Part shown: positions 34,900-44,014 of the stretch, one piece after another
Numbering within the stretch: position 1 is the first letter of the stretch
Layout of the letters: the number at the start of each line of letters is the position of its first letter
Source: JALHSW01 sp963720675
GTDB lineage: Bacteria > Actinomycetota > Acidimicrobiia > IMCC26256 > PALSA-555
Length of the DNA: 64,000 bases
Direction: 5' to 3'
Assembly (NCBI GenBank): GCA_963720675.1
Contig: CAVRGH010000010.1
Location: forward strand, 186,001-250,000
Notes under the pieces: generated by a model
Database searches by the model: none
Seen by the model: only the letters and a program-made list of their open reading frames with translations
What the model was told of the DNA's origin: nothing
Program-made: the position numbers and the translations under genes

Positions 34900-36062
34900 A
34901 CCAGCGGTCCGGGATGCAGGTAGCGCGGCCGGCCCTGCGGGTCGCGCTGATCTGTCCGTACTCGCTGTCGGTCGACGGCGGGGTGCAGGTGCAGGTCCTC
35001 GGCCTCGCGGCCGCGCTGCGCGAGCTCGGGGTGGACGCGCGGGTCCTGGCACCCACCGACGGACCGCCCCCCGCCCCGGGCATCGTCAGCCTCGGTCCGA
35101 CCCACCGGTTCCCGTCGAACGGCTCCATCGCGCCGATCACGGCGGGCAAGGCTGCCGTGAGCCGCACCCTCGAGGGGCTGCGCGCCTTCCGCCCCGACGT
35201 CGTGCACCTGCACGAGCCGTTGCAGCCGGGCGCGAACCACACGGCGCTCCTCGGTACCGACATCCCCGCGGTCGGCACGTTCCATGCCGCGCACCCGGGC
35301 CGGAACGCGTGGTACGACGCGTTCCGGAAGCCGCTTGCGCGCATGGTCGAGCGGCTGGCCGTGCGGACCGCGGTGTCGGCGGAGGCGCAGCGCAACGTCG
35401 AGGGCGCATTCGGCGGCGTGTGCGACATCCTGCCGAACGGCGTGGACCTCGCCACGTTCACGGGCGCGACGCCATGGCCCGCGCCGCGCCCGGCCATCGT
35501 GTTCGTCGGCCGCCACGAGCCGCGCAAGGGCCTCGGGGTGCTGCTCGACGCGTTCGCGGGCCTGGAGCGCGACGCGGACCTCTGGGTCGCGGGGGAGGGG
35601 CCACAGACGCCCGAGCTTCGAGCGCGACGGGTCCCGAACGTCGAGTGGCTCGGTCGGCTCTCCGAGATCGACAAGGCACGCCGACTGCGTGGTGCGACGG
35701 TCGCGTGCTTCCCGTCGATCGAAGGGGAGTCGTTCGGCATCGTGCTGCTCGAGGCGATGGCGGCGGCGACACCCGTGGTCGCCGCTGACCTCATGGGCTA
35801 CCGGCACGTCGCCCGGGGCGGTCGGGAAGCCGTGCTGGTCGAGCCCGATGACGCCGAGTCGCTGCGGGCGGGCCTCCGCCGGGTCCTCGACGATCCGGGG
35901 CTGCGGGCCGACCTCGTGGCCGCTGGGAGCGCCCGGGCCGCGGAGTTCTCGATGACGAGCCTGGCGGCAGCCTTCCTGGAGCGCTACGAACAGGCTCGGA
36001 ACGGGGGGCCGGGCGCGTCGGGGGCGCGTACGCCCCGTTCCGCGTCGACCCCCCTACAATGA
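34896..36062 (+). CDS. pimA: GT4 glycosyltransferase, PimA-like
   Basis: A 388-residue GT-B enzyme. The N-terminal domain has RVALICPYSLSVDGGVQVQV and VVHLHEPLQPG; the C-terminal domain has VGRHEPRKGLGVLLDAF and the EX7E motif in FPSIEGESFGIVLLEAMAA. Together with the preceding two genes it fits phosphatidylinositol mannosyltransferase, the first mannosylation of PIMs on the inner face of the membrane. GTG 34896 overlaps the acyltransferase stop. Confidence 0.88.
   Translation: MNQRSGMQVARPALRVALICPYSLSVDGGVQVQVLGLAAALRELGVDARVLAPTDGPPPAPGIVSLGPTHRFPSNGSIAPITAGKAAVSRTLEGLRAFRPDVVHLHEPLQPGANHTALLGTDIPAVGTFHAAHPGRNAWYDAFRKPLARMVERLAVRTAVSAEAQRNVEGAFGGVCDILPNGVDLATFTGATPWPAPRPAIVFVGRHEPRKGLGVLLDAFAGLERDADLWVAGEGPQTPELRARRVPNVEWLGRLSEIDKARRLRGATVACFPSIEGESFGIVLLEAMAAATPVVAADLMGYRHVARGGREAVLVEPDDAESLRAGLRRVLDDPGLRADLVAAGSARAAEFSMTSLAAAFLERYEQARNGGPGASGARTPRSASTPLQ
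36055..36060 (+). promoter_or_regulatory. -10 box TACAAT before lemA
   Basis: TACAAT overlaps the pimA stop. The leader of about 40 nt carries GGGGAGC before GTG 36109. Confidence 0.45.
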
Positions 36063-36108
36063 GCGCCAGCCCACATCGAGCCACCAACCTGCATCGGGGA
36101 GCCTGCCC

Positions 36109-36672
36109 GTGTCCGTCGCCGTGATCGTCGTCATCGTCGTCGTCGTCCTGCTGCTGCTCTTCGTGGCGCTGGCGTACAACTCGCTCGTCCGATCCCGGAA
36201 CCGTGTCGACAACTCGTGGAGCCAGATCGACGTCCAGCTCAAGCGGCGGTACGACCTGATCCCGAACCTGGTCGAGACGGTCAAGGGCTACGCGGCGCAC
36301 GAGAAGGGCACGCTCGAGGCGGTCACCGCCGCGCGCGCCAACGCGATCAACGCGCAGCAGGGAAGCGACGTCGCGCAACAGGCCCAGGCCGAGAACCAGC
36401 TGTCGGGTGCGCTGAAGAGCCTGTTCGCCGTGTCCGAGGCCTACCCGGACCTCAAGGCGAACCAGAACTTCCTGCAGCTCCAGGAAGAGCTGACCTCGAC
36501 CGAGGACCGCATCTCCTACGCGCGGCAGTTCTACAACGACAGCGTGCTGGGCTACAACAACTCGATCCAGACGTTCCCGAAGAACCTCCTCGCCGGGATG
36601 TTCAACTTCGAGAAGCGGGAGTTCTTCGAGACCGCACCCGGAGAGACCGGGCCCGTCAAGGTGCAGTTCTGA
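36109..36672 (+). CDS. lemA: LemA family protein
   Basis: A 187-residue protein with one N-terminal membrane helix (about 1-24, Val/Leu-rich) and the LemA helical domain: YNSLVRSRNRVDNSWSQIDV, LKRRYDLIPNLVETVKGY, and EDRISYARQFYNDSVLGYN. The molecular role is not established. LemA genes are commonly found next to M48 proteases, as here. Confidence 0.92.
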   Translation: MSVAVIVVIVVVVLLLLFVALAYNSLVRSRNRVDNSWSQIDVQLKRRYDLIPNLVETVKGYAAHEKGTLEAVTAARANAINAQQGSDVAQQAQAENQLSGALKSLFAVSEAYPDLKANQNFLQLQEELTSTEDRISYARQFYNDSVLGYNNSIQTFPKNLLAGMFNFEKREFFETAPGETGPVKVQF

Positions 36673-36704
36673 TCCTGCGCTCGATCGAACCGGTCTAAGC
36701 GCTC

Positions 36705-37643
36705 ATGAGCGACACGACGCCGCAGCCTCTCGCGCGCACGGACTTCTACCGCGAGATCCGTCGCAACAAGTGGCGGACCTTCGTGATCCTGCTCGCGTTC
36801 GTCGTCCTGATCGTGCTCGCCGGCCTCGCGATCGACATCCTCTTCGGTCTCGGGTTCGTCGGCGTGGCCATCGCGTTCTTCATCGCGCTGGGGATGGCGT
36901 TCTTCTCGTACTTCAACTCCGACAAGGTCGCGCTCGCGGTGAGTGGCGCAAAGCCGGCCGACGGGCCCGAGTACCAGCGGTACCACAACCTCGTCGAGGG
37001 GCTGTGCATCGCGGCGGGGCTGCCCAAGCCGCGGCTCTACGTCATCAACGACCGTGCGCCGAACGCGTTCGCGACCGGGCGCAACCCGAAGCACTCCGCG
37101 CTCGCGGTGACCACGGGGCTGCTGCAGCTGATGAACCGCACCGAGCTCGAAGGGGTCATCGCACACGAGCTCTCGCACGTGAAGAACTACGACATCCTCG
37201 CCGCGACCGTGGCGGTCACCGCGGTCGGCACGATCGCCCTGATCTCGGACCTGGGCTTGCGCTTCGCCTTCTTCGGTGGCGACGACGACAACGACAGTGG
37301 TGGAGGCGCGATCGGTGTCGTCATCGCGATCGCCGCGCTGGCCCTCCTGGTCCTCGCTCCATTGGCGGCCCAGCTCATGCAGTTCTCCATGAGCCGCAAG
37401 CGCGAGCTGCTGGCGGATGCCACCGGCGTCCAGCTCACCCGGTACCCACCCGGCCTGGCGTCGGCACTCAAGAAGCTCGAGACCGACAAGGCGGTGGTGC
37501 ACCACGCGACTCGTGCGACGGCGCAGCTGTGGATCGAGTCACCGCTCGACCGCACCGAGGGGAAGAAGGGTTCGTGGTTGAACCGCATGTTCGACACCCA
37601 CCCACCGCTCGACGAGCGCATCCAGATCCTGGAATCCATGTGA
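36705..37643 (+). CDS. M48 family membrane zinc protease (HtpX-like)
   Basis: A 312-residue protease. Two N-terminal membrane segments (about 25-68), the zinc site HELSH (about 154-158), two further membrane segments flanking a short acidic loop, and the third zinc ligand region SRKRELLADATG. Family members degrade misfolded membrane proteins. The C-terminal FDTHPPLDERIQILESM is typical of HtpX. Confidence 0.9.
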   Translation: MSDTTPQPLARTDFYREIRRNKWRTFVILLAFVVLIVLAGLAIDILFGLGFVGVAIAFFIALGMAFFSYFNSDKVALAVSGAKPADGPEYQRYHNLVEGLCIAAGLPKPRLYVINDRAPNAFATGRNPKHSALAVTTGLLQLMNRTELEGVIAHELSHVKNYDILAATVAVTAVGTIALISDLGLRFAFFGGDDDNDSGGGAIGVVIAIAALALLVLAPLAAQLMQFSMSRKRELLADATGVQLTRYPPGLASALKKLETDKAVVHHATRATAQLWIESPLDRTEGKKGSWLNRMFDTHPPLDERIQILESM

Positions 37644-38746
37644 CGGGTCGCGTGCGCGGGCGCGGCATCGCGCTCGCCGTTGCAGTGCTCCTGGTCGGTG
37701 GACTCGTCGCAGCCGCCTGCGGTGGTGGCGACGACTCGGCCGCGAAGGAGACGACGACGACGTCATCGACGACCACGACGACGATCCCGGTCCCGATCGC
37801 GCCGTTCACCGGCCTGCCCGACCCGAGCGGCGTGTCGCTGACGCGCTCGAGCGTCGCGGTGAAGATCGAGAACACCCCCGAGGCCCGTCCGCAGTCCGGG
37901 CTCGACGTCGCGGACGTCGTGTACGAAGAGGTGGTCGACGGGGGGATCACGCGCTTCTGGGCGGTGTTCAACTCCAATGCACCCGAGAACATCGGTCCGG
38001 TGCGCTCGGTGCGCGCGATGGATCCACAGATCGTGACCCCACTGGGCGGTGTCGTCGCGTACTCCGGCGGGACCGAGCCGAACGTCGCGGCGATCCGCGC
38101 CACGGGCCTCGTGTGGGTCGACGAGAACAACGCCGGGGACGCGTTCTTCCGGGAGCCGACCCGGAGCGCACCGCACAACCTGTTCGCGCGCTCCGCACTG
38201 CTCTGGGAGCGGGGCGGCGTCCCCGTGCCGCCCGTCCCGCTGTTCCAGTACGTCGACACCGAGCAGGGTCAGGCCTTCACCGGCGAGCCGGTCACCTCGT
38301 TCCACGCGAACTACGAGCTCGGTTACGACGTCAGCTACGTGTGGGACGCGAACGCCGGTGGCCCGGGAGTCGGCGGCTGGCTGCGCTTCCAGCGCACGAA
38401 CGAGCCGTTCATGGCCGCTGCGCTCGCCCCGGTCCAGGTGAACGCCACGAACGTCATCGTGCAGTTCGTGCCCTACGAGGGCTTCGGCGAGGGGAACCTC
38501 ATCGGGACCGGTGAGGCATGGGTGTTCTCGAACGGGCAGCTCGTCCGGGGCACCTGGGTCAAGGGCTTCATCGGTTCGATCACCGAGTACAAGGACGCCA
38601 ACGGCGCGCCGATCCTGTTGACCCCCGGCCGCACCTGGGTCGAGCTGGTCCCGGTCGGCAAGACGGTCGACCTCGTGCAGCCTCCCGCGCCCCCGGCCCC
38701 GCCGCCGACCGTGGCGCCGACCACCACCACGACGAAGCGCAAGTAG
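37640..38746 (+). CDS. DUF3048 domain lipoprotein
   Basis: A 368-residue secreted lipoprotein. The signal peptide ends in the lipobox VAAAC (Cys27), followed by an acidic Thr-rich linker (TTTTSSTTTTT) and the two-part DUF3048 domain (SVAVKIENTPEARPQSGLDVADVVYEE; NIGPVRSVRAMD; the C-terminal WLRFQRTNEPF and GRTWVELVP). The family (YerB-like) has no proven function. GTG 37640 overlaps the protease stop. Confidence 0.88.
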   Translation: MTGRVRGRGIALAVAVLLVGGLVAAACGGGDDSAAKETTTTSSTTTTTIPVPIAPFTGLPDPSGVSLTRSSVAVKIENTPEARPQSGLDVADVVYEEVVDGGITRFWAVFNSNAPENIGPVRSVRAMDPQIVTPLGGVVAYSGGTEPNVAAIRATGLVWVDENNAGDAFFREPTRSAPHNLFARSALLWERGGVPVPPVPLFQYVDTEQGQAFTGEPVTSFHANYELGYDVSYVWDANAGGPGVGGWLRFQRTNEPFMAAALAPVQVNATNVIVQFVPYEGFGEGNLIGTGEAWVFSNGQLVRGTWVKGFIGSITEYKDANGAPILLTPGRTWVELVPVGKTVDLVQPPAPPAPPPTVAPTTTTTKRK

Positions 38747-38797
38747 CGACCTCTCGGGAGCCCGGAACTCGCTGGAGGCTCCTGGCGGTCCGCTCGG

Positions 38798-38803
38798 TAC
38801 ACT
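38798..38803 (+). promoter_or_regulatory. -10 box TACACT before pdxS
   Basis: TACACT, 6 nt, then ATG 38810; leaderless geometry. Confidence 0.55.
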
Positions 38804-38809
38804 GGCCTC

Positions 38810-39721
38810 ATGGCCGGTGCCTCCGATTCCGCTTCCACGACCGGGCGCACCACCGGTACCGCCAGGGTCAAGCGCGGGCTCGCCGAGATGCTGCGTGGCG
38901 GCGTGATCATGGATGTGGTCGACGCCGAGCAGGCGCGCGTCGCCGAGGATGCCGGTGCCGTCGCGGTGATGGCACTCGAGCGGGTCCCGGCCGACATCCG
39001 TCGCGACGGCGGTGTCGCACGCATGAGCGACCCGGCGATGATCGAGGGCATCCAGCAGGTCGTCACGATCCCGGTCATGGCGAAGTGCCGCATCGGCCAC
39101 TTCGCGGAGGCCCAGGTGCTCGAGGCGCTCTCGGTCGACTACATCGACGAGAGCGAGGTGCTGACCCCGGCCGACGAGGCGCACCACGTCGACAAGTGGG
39201 ACTTCACGGTGCCGTTCGTCTGCGGTGCGACCAACCTCGGTGAGGCGCTGCGCCGGATCTCCGAGGGAGCGTGCCTCATCCGCTCCAAGGGCGAGGCCGG
39301 CACCGGGAACATCGTCGAAGCCGTGCGCCACCTCCGGTCGATCCTCGGCGACATCCGTCGCCTCACCGTCGCCGACGACGCCGAGCTGTTCGGCTGGGCC
39401 AAGGAGCTCCGCGCCCCGGTCGAGCTGGTGCAGGAGGTCGCCGAGCGCGGCGAGCTCCCCGTGCCGATGTTCTGCGCCGGTGGGATCGCGACGCCTGCCG
39501 ACGCCGCACTCGTGATGCAGCTCGGCGCGCAGTCCGTGTTCGTCGGGAGCGGCATCTTCAAGAGCAACGACCCGGCATCGCGCGCGAAGGCGATCGTGGA
39601 AGCCACGACGCACTTCCGCGACGCGTCGATCGTCGCCAAGGTCTCTCGGGGTCTCGGTGAGGCGATGCGCGGCGAGGAGATCGACACCCTCGACGTGAAG
39701 CTCGCCGAGCGAGGCTGGTGA
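38810..39721 (+). CDS. pdxS: pyridoxal 5'-phosphate synthase, PdxS subunit
   Basis: PdxS forms PLP from ribose 5-phosphate, glyceraldehyde 3-phosphate and ammonia. The 303-residue barrel has the opening RVKRGLAEMLRGGVIMDV, the catalytic-lysine segment VMAKCRIGHFAEAQ, IRSKGEAGTGN with the second lysine, and FCAGGIATPADAALVMQLG. It matches the usual length. Followed by pdxT after 86 bp that contain a strong hairpin. Confidence 0.97.
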   Translation: MAGASDSASTTGRTTGTARVKRGLAEMLRGGVIMDVVDAEQARVAEDAGAVAVMALERVPADIRRDGGVARMSDPAMIEGIQQVVTIPVMAKCRIGHFAEAQVLEALSVDYIDESEVLTPADEAHHVDKWDFTVPFVCGATNLGEALRRISEGACLIRSKGEAGTGNIVEAVRHLRSILGDIRRLTVADDAELFGWAKELRAPVELVQEVAERGELPVPMFCAGGIATPADAALVMQLGAQSVFVGSGIFKSNDPASRAKAIVEATTHFRDASIVAKVSRGLGEAMRGEEIDTLDVKLAERGW

Positions 39722-39767
39722 GCGTGGCGAGGCCCCCAGGTGAAGCCCTCCGGAGCGGCCGATAAGG

Positions 39768-39792
39768 CGACGGTCGGGTATCCCGACCGTCG
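39768..39792 (+). terminator. 11-bp perfect hairpin between pdxS and pdxT
   Basis: CGACGGTCGGG (39768-39778) pairs perfectly with CCCGACCGTCG (39782-39792) around a TAT loop. It ends 15 nt before the pdxT GTG and has no T-run. It could be a partial terminator, an RNA-processing or stability element, or a translational control hairpin for pdxT. Confidence 0.5.
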
Positions 39793-39807
39793 AGCGACGG
39801 TGAGCTT

Positions 39808-40395
39808 GTGAAGCCAGGAGTCCTGGCGTTGCAAGGAGCGTTCCGGGAGCACGTTGAGCTGCTCGACGGCTTCGACGTCGAAGCGGTCGAGGTGCGCGTC
39901 CCCGACGACCTCGCAGGGATCGATGGCCTGATCCTCCCGGGTGGCGAGTCCACGACCATGAGCAAGCTGCTCGTGACCTCGGGGCTGTTCGAACCGATTC
40001 GCGCCCTGCTCCACGACGGCATGCCCGTGCTGGCCACCTGCGCGGGGCTGATCCTCGTCGCCCACGAGGTGCTCGACGGTCGTCCCGACCAGCTGACCTT
40101 CGACCGACTCGACGTGGGTGTGCGCCGCAACGCCTACGGCTCGCAGCTCCAGTCGTTCGAAGCACCGGTCGACGTGCCGACGCTGGCCGGAGGCGCGTTT
40201 CCGGGCGTGTTCATCCGTGCCCCGGTCGTCGAGCGTGTGGGACCCGACGTCGAGGTGCTGGCGCAGCACGACGAGCATCCGGTCCTCGTGCGCTCCGGCT
40301 CGGTGTGGGGTGCGACGTTCCATCCCGAGCTGTCCGGCGACCTGCGGATCCATCAGCTGTTCCTCGAACAGCAACATCAGGAGGAGGTCCAGTGA
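39808..40395 (+). CDS. pdxT: pyridoxal 5'-phosphate synthase, glutaminase subunit PdxT
   Basis: Supplies ammonia from glutamine to PdxS. The 195-residue class I glutaminase has GVLALQGAFREH at the N-terminus, GGESTTM, the nucleophile cysteine in ATCAGLIL, and the catalytic His-Glu in FHPEL. GTG start; the stop overlaps yebC (GTGA). Confidence 0.96.
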   Translation: MKPGVLALQGAFREHVELLDGFDVEAVEVRVPDDLAGIDGLILPGGESTTMSKLLVTSGLFEPIRALLHDGMPVLATCAGLILVAHEVLDGRPDQLTFDRLDVGVRRNAYGSQLQSFEAPVDVPTLAGGAFPGVFIRAPVVERVGPDVEVLAQHDEHPVLVRSGSVWGATFHPELSGDLRIHQLFLEQQHQEEVQ

Positions 40396-41144
40396 GCGGA
40401 CATTCCAAATGGCACTCGATCAAGCACGCCAAGGGTGCGGCCGATGCCGCACGCGGAAAGCTGTTCGCCCGTCTCGCCCGCCAGATCGAGGTCGCGGCGC
40501 GCCAGGGCGGTGGCGACATCGATGCCAACCCGACGCTGCGGACCATGGTCCAGAAGGCGCGCGACGGCTCGATGCCGAAGGACAACATCGAGCGCGCGAT
40601 CAAGCGGGGGACCGGCGAGCTCGAAGGCGTCACCTACGAGTCGATCACCTACGAGGGTTACGCCCCGAACGGGGTCGCGGTCCTCTGCGAGTGCCTCACC
40701 GACAACCGCAACCGCACCGGCTCGGAGATCAAGAACGTCTTCACGCGCAACGGCGGGTCGCTGGCCGAGCCCGGGGCGGTCGCCTGGCAGTTCGAGCGCA
40801 AGGGTGTGGTGCTCGTCGCCGCGTCGGCCACGACCGAGGACGACCTGATGGTCGCGGCGCTCGAGGCCGGGGCCGAGGACATCGCCGACCTCGGTGACCA
40901 GTGGCAGGTCACCACGGGCCCGTCCGACCTGCACACCGTGCGGGACGCCATCGAGGCCGGCGGGATCCCGGTGGCATCGATCGACCTCACGATGCTGCCC
41001 ACCCAGACGGTGCCCCTCACCGACGCCTCCTCGGCGAAGACGGTGTTGCGGGTGCTCGACGCGCTCGAGGAGCACGACGACGTGCAGAACGTCTTCGCGA
41101 ACTTCGACATCCCCGACGACGTGCTCCAGGCCGTCGAAGCGTGA
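40392..41144 (+). CDS. yebC: YebC/PmpR family protein
   Basis: A 250-residue member of the YebC/TACO1 family, described as DNA-binding regulator or as translation factor for polyproline stretches, depending on the member. The start VSGHSKWHSIKHAKGAADAARGKLF is diagnostic, as are SMPKDNIERAIKRGTGE and NRTGSEIKNVFTRNGGS. Its place between pdxT and ruvC is conserved in many actinobacteria; here a cox-type cluster is inserted before ruvC. Confidence 0.95.
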   Translation: MSGHSKWHSIKHAKGAADAARGKLFARLARQIEVAARQGGGDIDANPTLRTMVQKARDGSMPKDNIERAIKRGTGELEGVTYESITYEGYAPNGVAVLCECLTDNRNRTGSEIKNVFTRNGGSLAEPGAVAWQFERKGVVLVAASATTEDDLMVAALEAGAEDIADLGDQWQVTTGPSDLHTVRDAIEAGGIPVASIDLTMLPTQTVPLTDASSAKTVLRVLDALEEHDDVQNVFANFDIPDDVLQAVEA

Positions 41145-41149
41145 GCCGC

Positions 41150-41155
41150 TAGAGT
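41150..41155 (+). promoter_or_regulatory. -10 box TAGAGT before coxS
   Basis: TAGAGT followed by a leader of about 70 nt with GGGGACC before the TTG start at 41231. No -35 recognised. Confidence 0.35.
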
Positions 41156-41230
41156 CCGCGACCGAATCACGCCGGACGCGCGTCACCGGGACACCCGGCC
41201 GAATCAGGCAGCCGAAACAGGGGACCGTCG

Positions 41231-41685
<455 letters not shown>

Positions 41686-41689
<4 letters not shown>

Positions 41690-42510
41690 TCCCGGCCGCG
41701 TTCGAGTACGTCCGGGCCGGGTCCGCTGCGGAGGTCGTCGCGGCGCTCGGTGAGCACGGCGACGAGGCGAAGGTGCTCGCGGGCGGGATGTCGCTGCTCC
41801 CGTTGATGAAGCTACGACTCGCCACCCCGACCGTGCTCGTGGACGCGGGGCGTCTCGACGACCTCTCCTATGTCCGCGACGGCGGCGATCACGTCGCGAT
41901 CGGCGCGCTGACCCGGCACCGCGATCTCGAGACGAGCGACCTCCTGCGGGAGTCGTGCGGCGTGCTGCGCGGGGTGGCGGCCGAGGTCGGCGACAACCAG
42001 GTGCGGCACCGCGGGACGCTCGGGGGCTCGATCGCCCACGGCGACCCGGCGTCGGACCTGCCCGCGGTGTTGCTCGCACTGGAGGCGACCTTCGTCGCGC
42101 AGGGGCCCGGCGGGACGCGGGAGCTCGCCGCCGGAGAGTTCTTCCAGGGCTTCCTCGAGACCGCGCTCGCACCCGATGAGCTCCTGACCGAGATCCGCGT
42201 CCCCAAGACGGGGCCGAACGGCTGGGCCTACGAGAAGTTCAACCGCCGCGCGCAGGACTGGGCCATCGTCGGTGCGCTCGCCGTCGGCGTCGACGGGACG
42301 ACCCGGGTCGCGCTGGTGAACATGGGTACCACCCCGATCCGTGCCGCCGGGGTCGAGGCTGCGCTCGCAGGTGGTGGCTCGACCGAGGAAGCCGCATCGC
42401 ATGCGGCCGAGGGCACCGAGGCGCCGGCCGATCTCAACGCGTCGTCCGCGTACCGCGAGCATCTCGCGCGGGTGCTCGTGCGCCGCGCGCTCGACGAGGC
42501 GACCGCCTGA
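41686..42510 (+). CDS. molybdenum hydroxylase FAD-binding medium subunit
   Basis: A 274-residue CoxM-like subunit. FAD-binding motifs are AGGMSLLPLMKLRL (about 32-45) and the second loop GDNQVRHRGTLGGSIAHGDPASD. The C-terminal CO-dehydrogenase flavoprotein domain follows. GTG 41686 overlaps the small-subunit stop. Its stop overlaps a CTG that appears to start the next gene. Confidence 0.92.
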
Positions 42511-43172
42511 GCGTCGCCGCTGCCGTCCTCGCGGCGGGCCTCGGTGCGCGCCTCGACACCGACACCCCGAAGCCGCTCGTGGCCTTCCGGGGCCGACCGC
42601 TCGTCTCCTGGGCGCTGGAGGCGGTGCGTGCGACCGAGCTCCACCCCGTCCTGCTCGTGGTCGGCCGTCGCGGCGCCGACGTGATCACCGCCGCGCCGCC
42701 CGGCGTCACGGCCATCCATGCTCGGGGCTTCCGGAAGGGGATCGCCCACTCGCTGCATGCCGCGCTGGACGCGCTCGACGGCTACGTCCAGGTGCAGGCG
42801 GTCTGCGTCGGGCTCGCCGACCAGCCGCTCGTGGGACCCGACGCGTACCGCCGGCTCGCCGCGGTGCACGCGGACGGTGCCGACTTCGCCGTCGCGACCT
42901 ACGACGGGCAGCGCGCGAACCCCGTCCTGTTGGGGCGGCCGCTCTGGGACGCGGCCCGGGCCCTCCAGGGTGACGTCGGCGCCCGGGCGCTCATGGCGGA
43001 CCACGACGTCGTCGAGGTCGACTGCTCGGGCACGGGTTCGCCGGCGGATGTCGATACGCTCGACGACCTGCGGGCGCTCGAGGCGCTCGATCCAGAGGTT
43101 GCACCAGACCGCGACGAGGCAACCGGCCGCGCACCAGCAGGCCGTGAAGAGGATGACGATGCAGATCACTGA
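42507..43172 (+). CDS. MocA/MobA-like molybdenum-cofactor nucleotidyltransferase, probable CTG start
   Basis: Family members attach CMP or GMP to molybdopterin; MocA makes the cytosine dinucleotide cofactor used by this hydroxylase class. The nucleotide-binding loop AAVLAAGLGARL, then PKPLVAFRGRPLVSW and GLADQPLVG, are clear. The loop lies upstream of the first canonical start (GTG 42579). The frame reaches CTG 42507, which overlaps the FAD-subunit stop as CTGA and gives (M)SVAAAVLAAGLG, the exact family N-terminus, with GAGG 7 nt upstream. It would have 221 residues. The 3' end overlaps the next gene by 14 bp. Confidence 0.85.
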   Translation: MSVAAAVLAAGLGARLDTDTPKPLVAFRGRPLVSWALEAVRATELHPVLLVVGRRGADVITAAPPGVTAIHARGFRKGIAHSLHAALDALDGYVQVQAVCVGLADQPLVGPDAYRRLAAVHADGADFAVATYDGQRANPVLLGRPLWDAARALQGDVGARALMADHDVVEVDCSGTGSPADVDTLDDLRALEALDPEVAPDRDEATGRAPAGREEDDDADH

Positions 43173-43958
43173 CACCTTCCACGTCGACGTCCCGGTCGAG
43201 CAGGCGTGGGACGTCCTGCTCGACGTGGAGCGCATCGCCCCGTGCATGCCGGGCGCGCAGCTCCAGGAGGTCGAGGGTGACGAGTACCGCGGGATCGTGA
43301 AGGTGAAGGTCGGCCCCATCACCGCGCAGTACAAGGGTGCGGCCCGGATCACCGAGGCGAATGTCGACACGCGCACGATCGTCATCAAGGCCGAAGGCCG
43401 CGACACCCGAGGTCAGGGCAACGCCTCGGCGACGGTGACCGCGACGCCTCACCGCGGACGCGACCGGCACCGAGGTCGGGATCGACACCGACCTGCACGT
43501 GACGGGCAAGGTGGCGCAGTTCGGCCGGGGCGTCATGGCGGACGTGTCCTCGAAGCTGCTCGCGCAGTTCGTCGAGTGCCTCCACGGCAAGGTCCTTTCC
43601 GGTGACAACGGTGCGTCCAGTGCGGTGGAGGCCGCCGGCACCACCTCCTCCTCCGAAGCCCAGTCGTCGTCGGCGGCACCGTCGGCCTCCACCTCGAGTG
43701 CGTCGGGGGAGGCGAGCACCTCGCCCTCGCCAGCCGAACCGGTAGGCGGCTCCGAGGTGAAGTCGTCGGACGCTCCGGCCGAAGCTGCTTCGGCGGCGGG
43801 GGCTGCGGGTGCGGGGGTGCGGAAGATCGATGGTCCGGAGGCCGCGCCGGTCGACCTTGGGGAAGGTCGCGGGGGGCGCGGTGGCGAAGCGGCTGGTGCC
43901 GCTGGCGGTCGGGGCGATCATCGTGATCGGGCTCGTGGTCTGGCTCGTCGCGAAGTAG
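43159..43958 (+). CDS. CoxG-like SRPBCC protein with C-terminal membrane anchor (two frameshifts)
   Basis: CoxG-type proteins help attach CO dehydrogenase to the membrane. Frame 1 encodes the SRPBCC fold: TFHVDVPVEQAWDVLLDVERIA ... GQGNASATVTAT. An extra C at about 43447 moves the coding to frame 2 (LTADATGTEVGIDTDLHVTG ... MADVSSKLLAQFVECL), followed by a Ser/Ala-rich linker. An extra G in GGGG at 43859-43862 moves it again to KVAGGAVAKRLVPL and one membrane helix, ending at TAG 43956. With both bases removed the protein has 265 residues and a coherent design. ATG 43159 has AGAGG 6 nt upstream. Confidence 0.8.
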
Positions 43959-44001
43959 CGCTGGGCCGGGAGGGGTCCGCCCGCGCTCGGTCCTGGCGAC
44001 C

Positions 44002-44007
44002 TAGCAT
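44002..44007 (+). promoter_or_regulatory. -10 box TAGCAT before ruvC
   Basis: TAGCAT, 7 nt, then GTG 44015; leaderless geometry. Confidence 0.55.
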
Positions 44008-44014
44008 CGAACTC

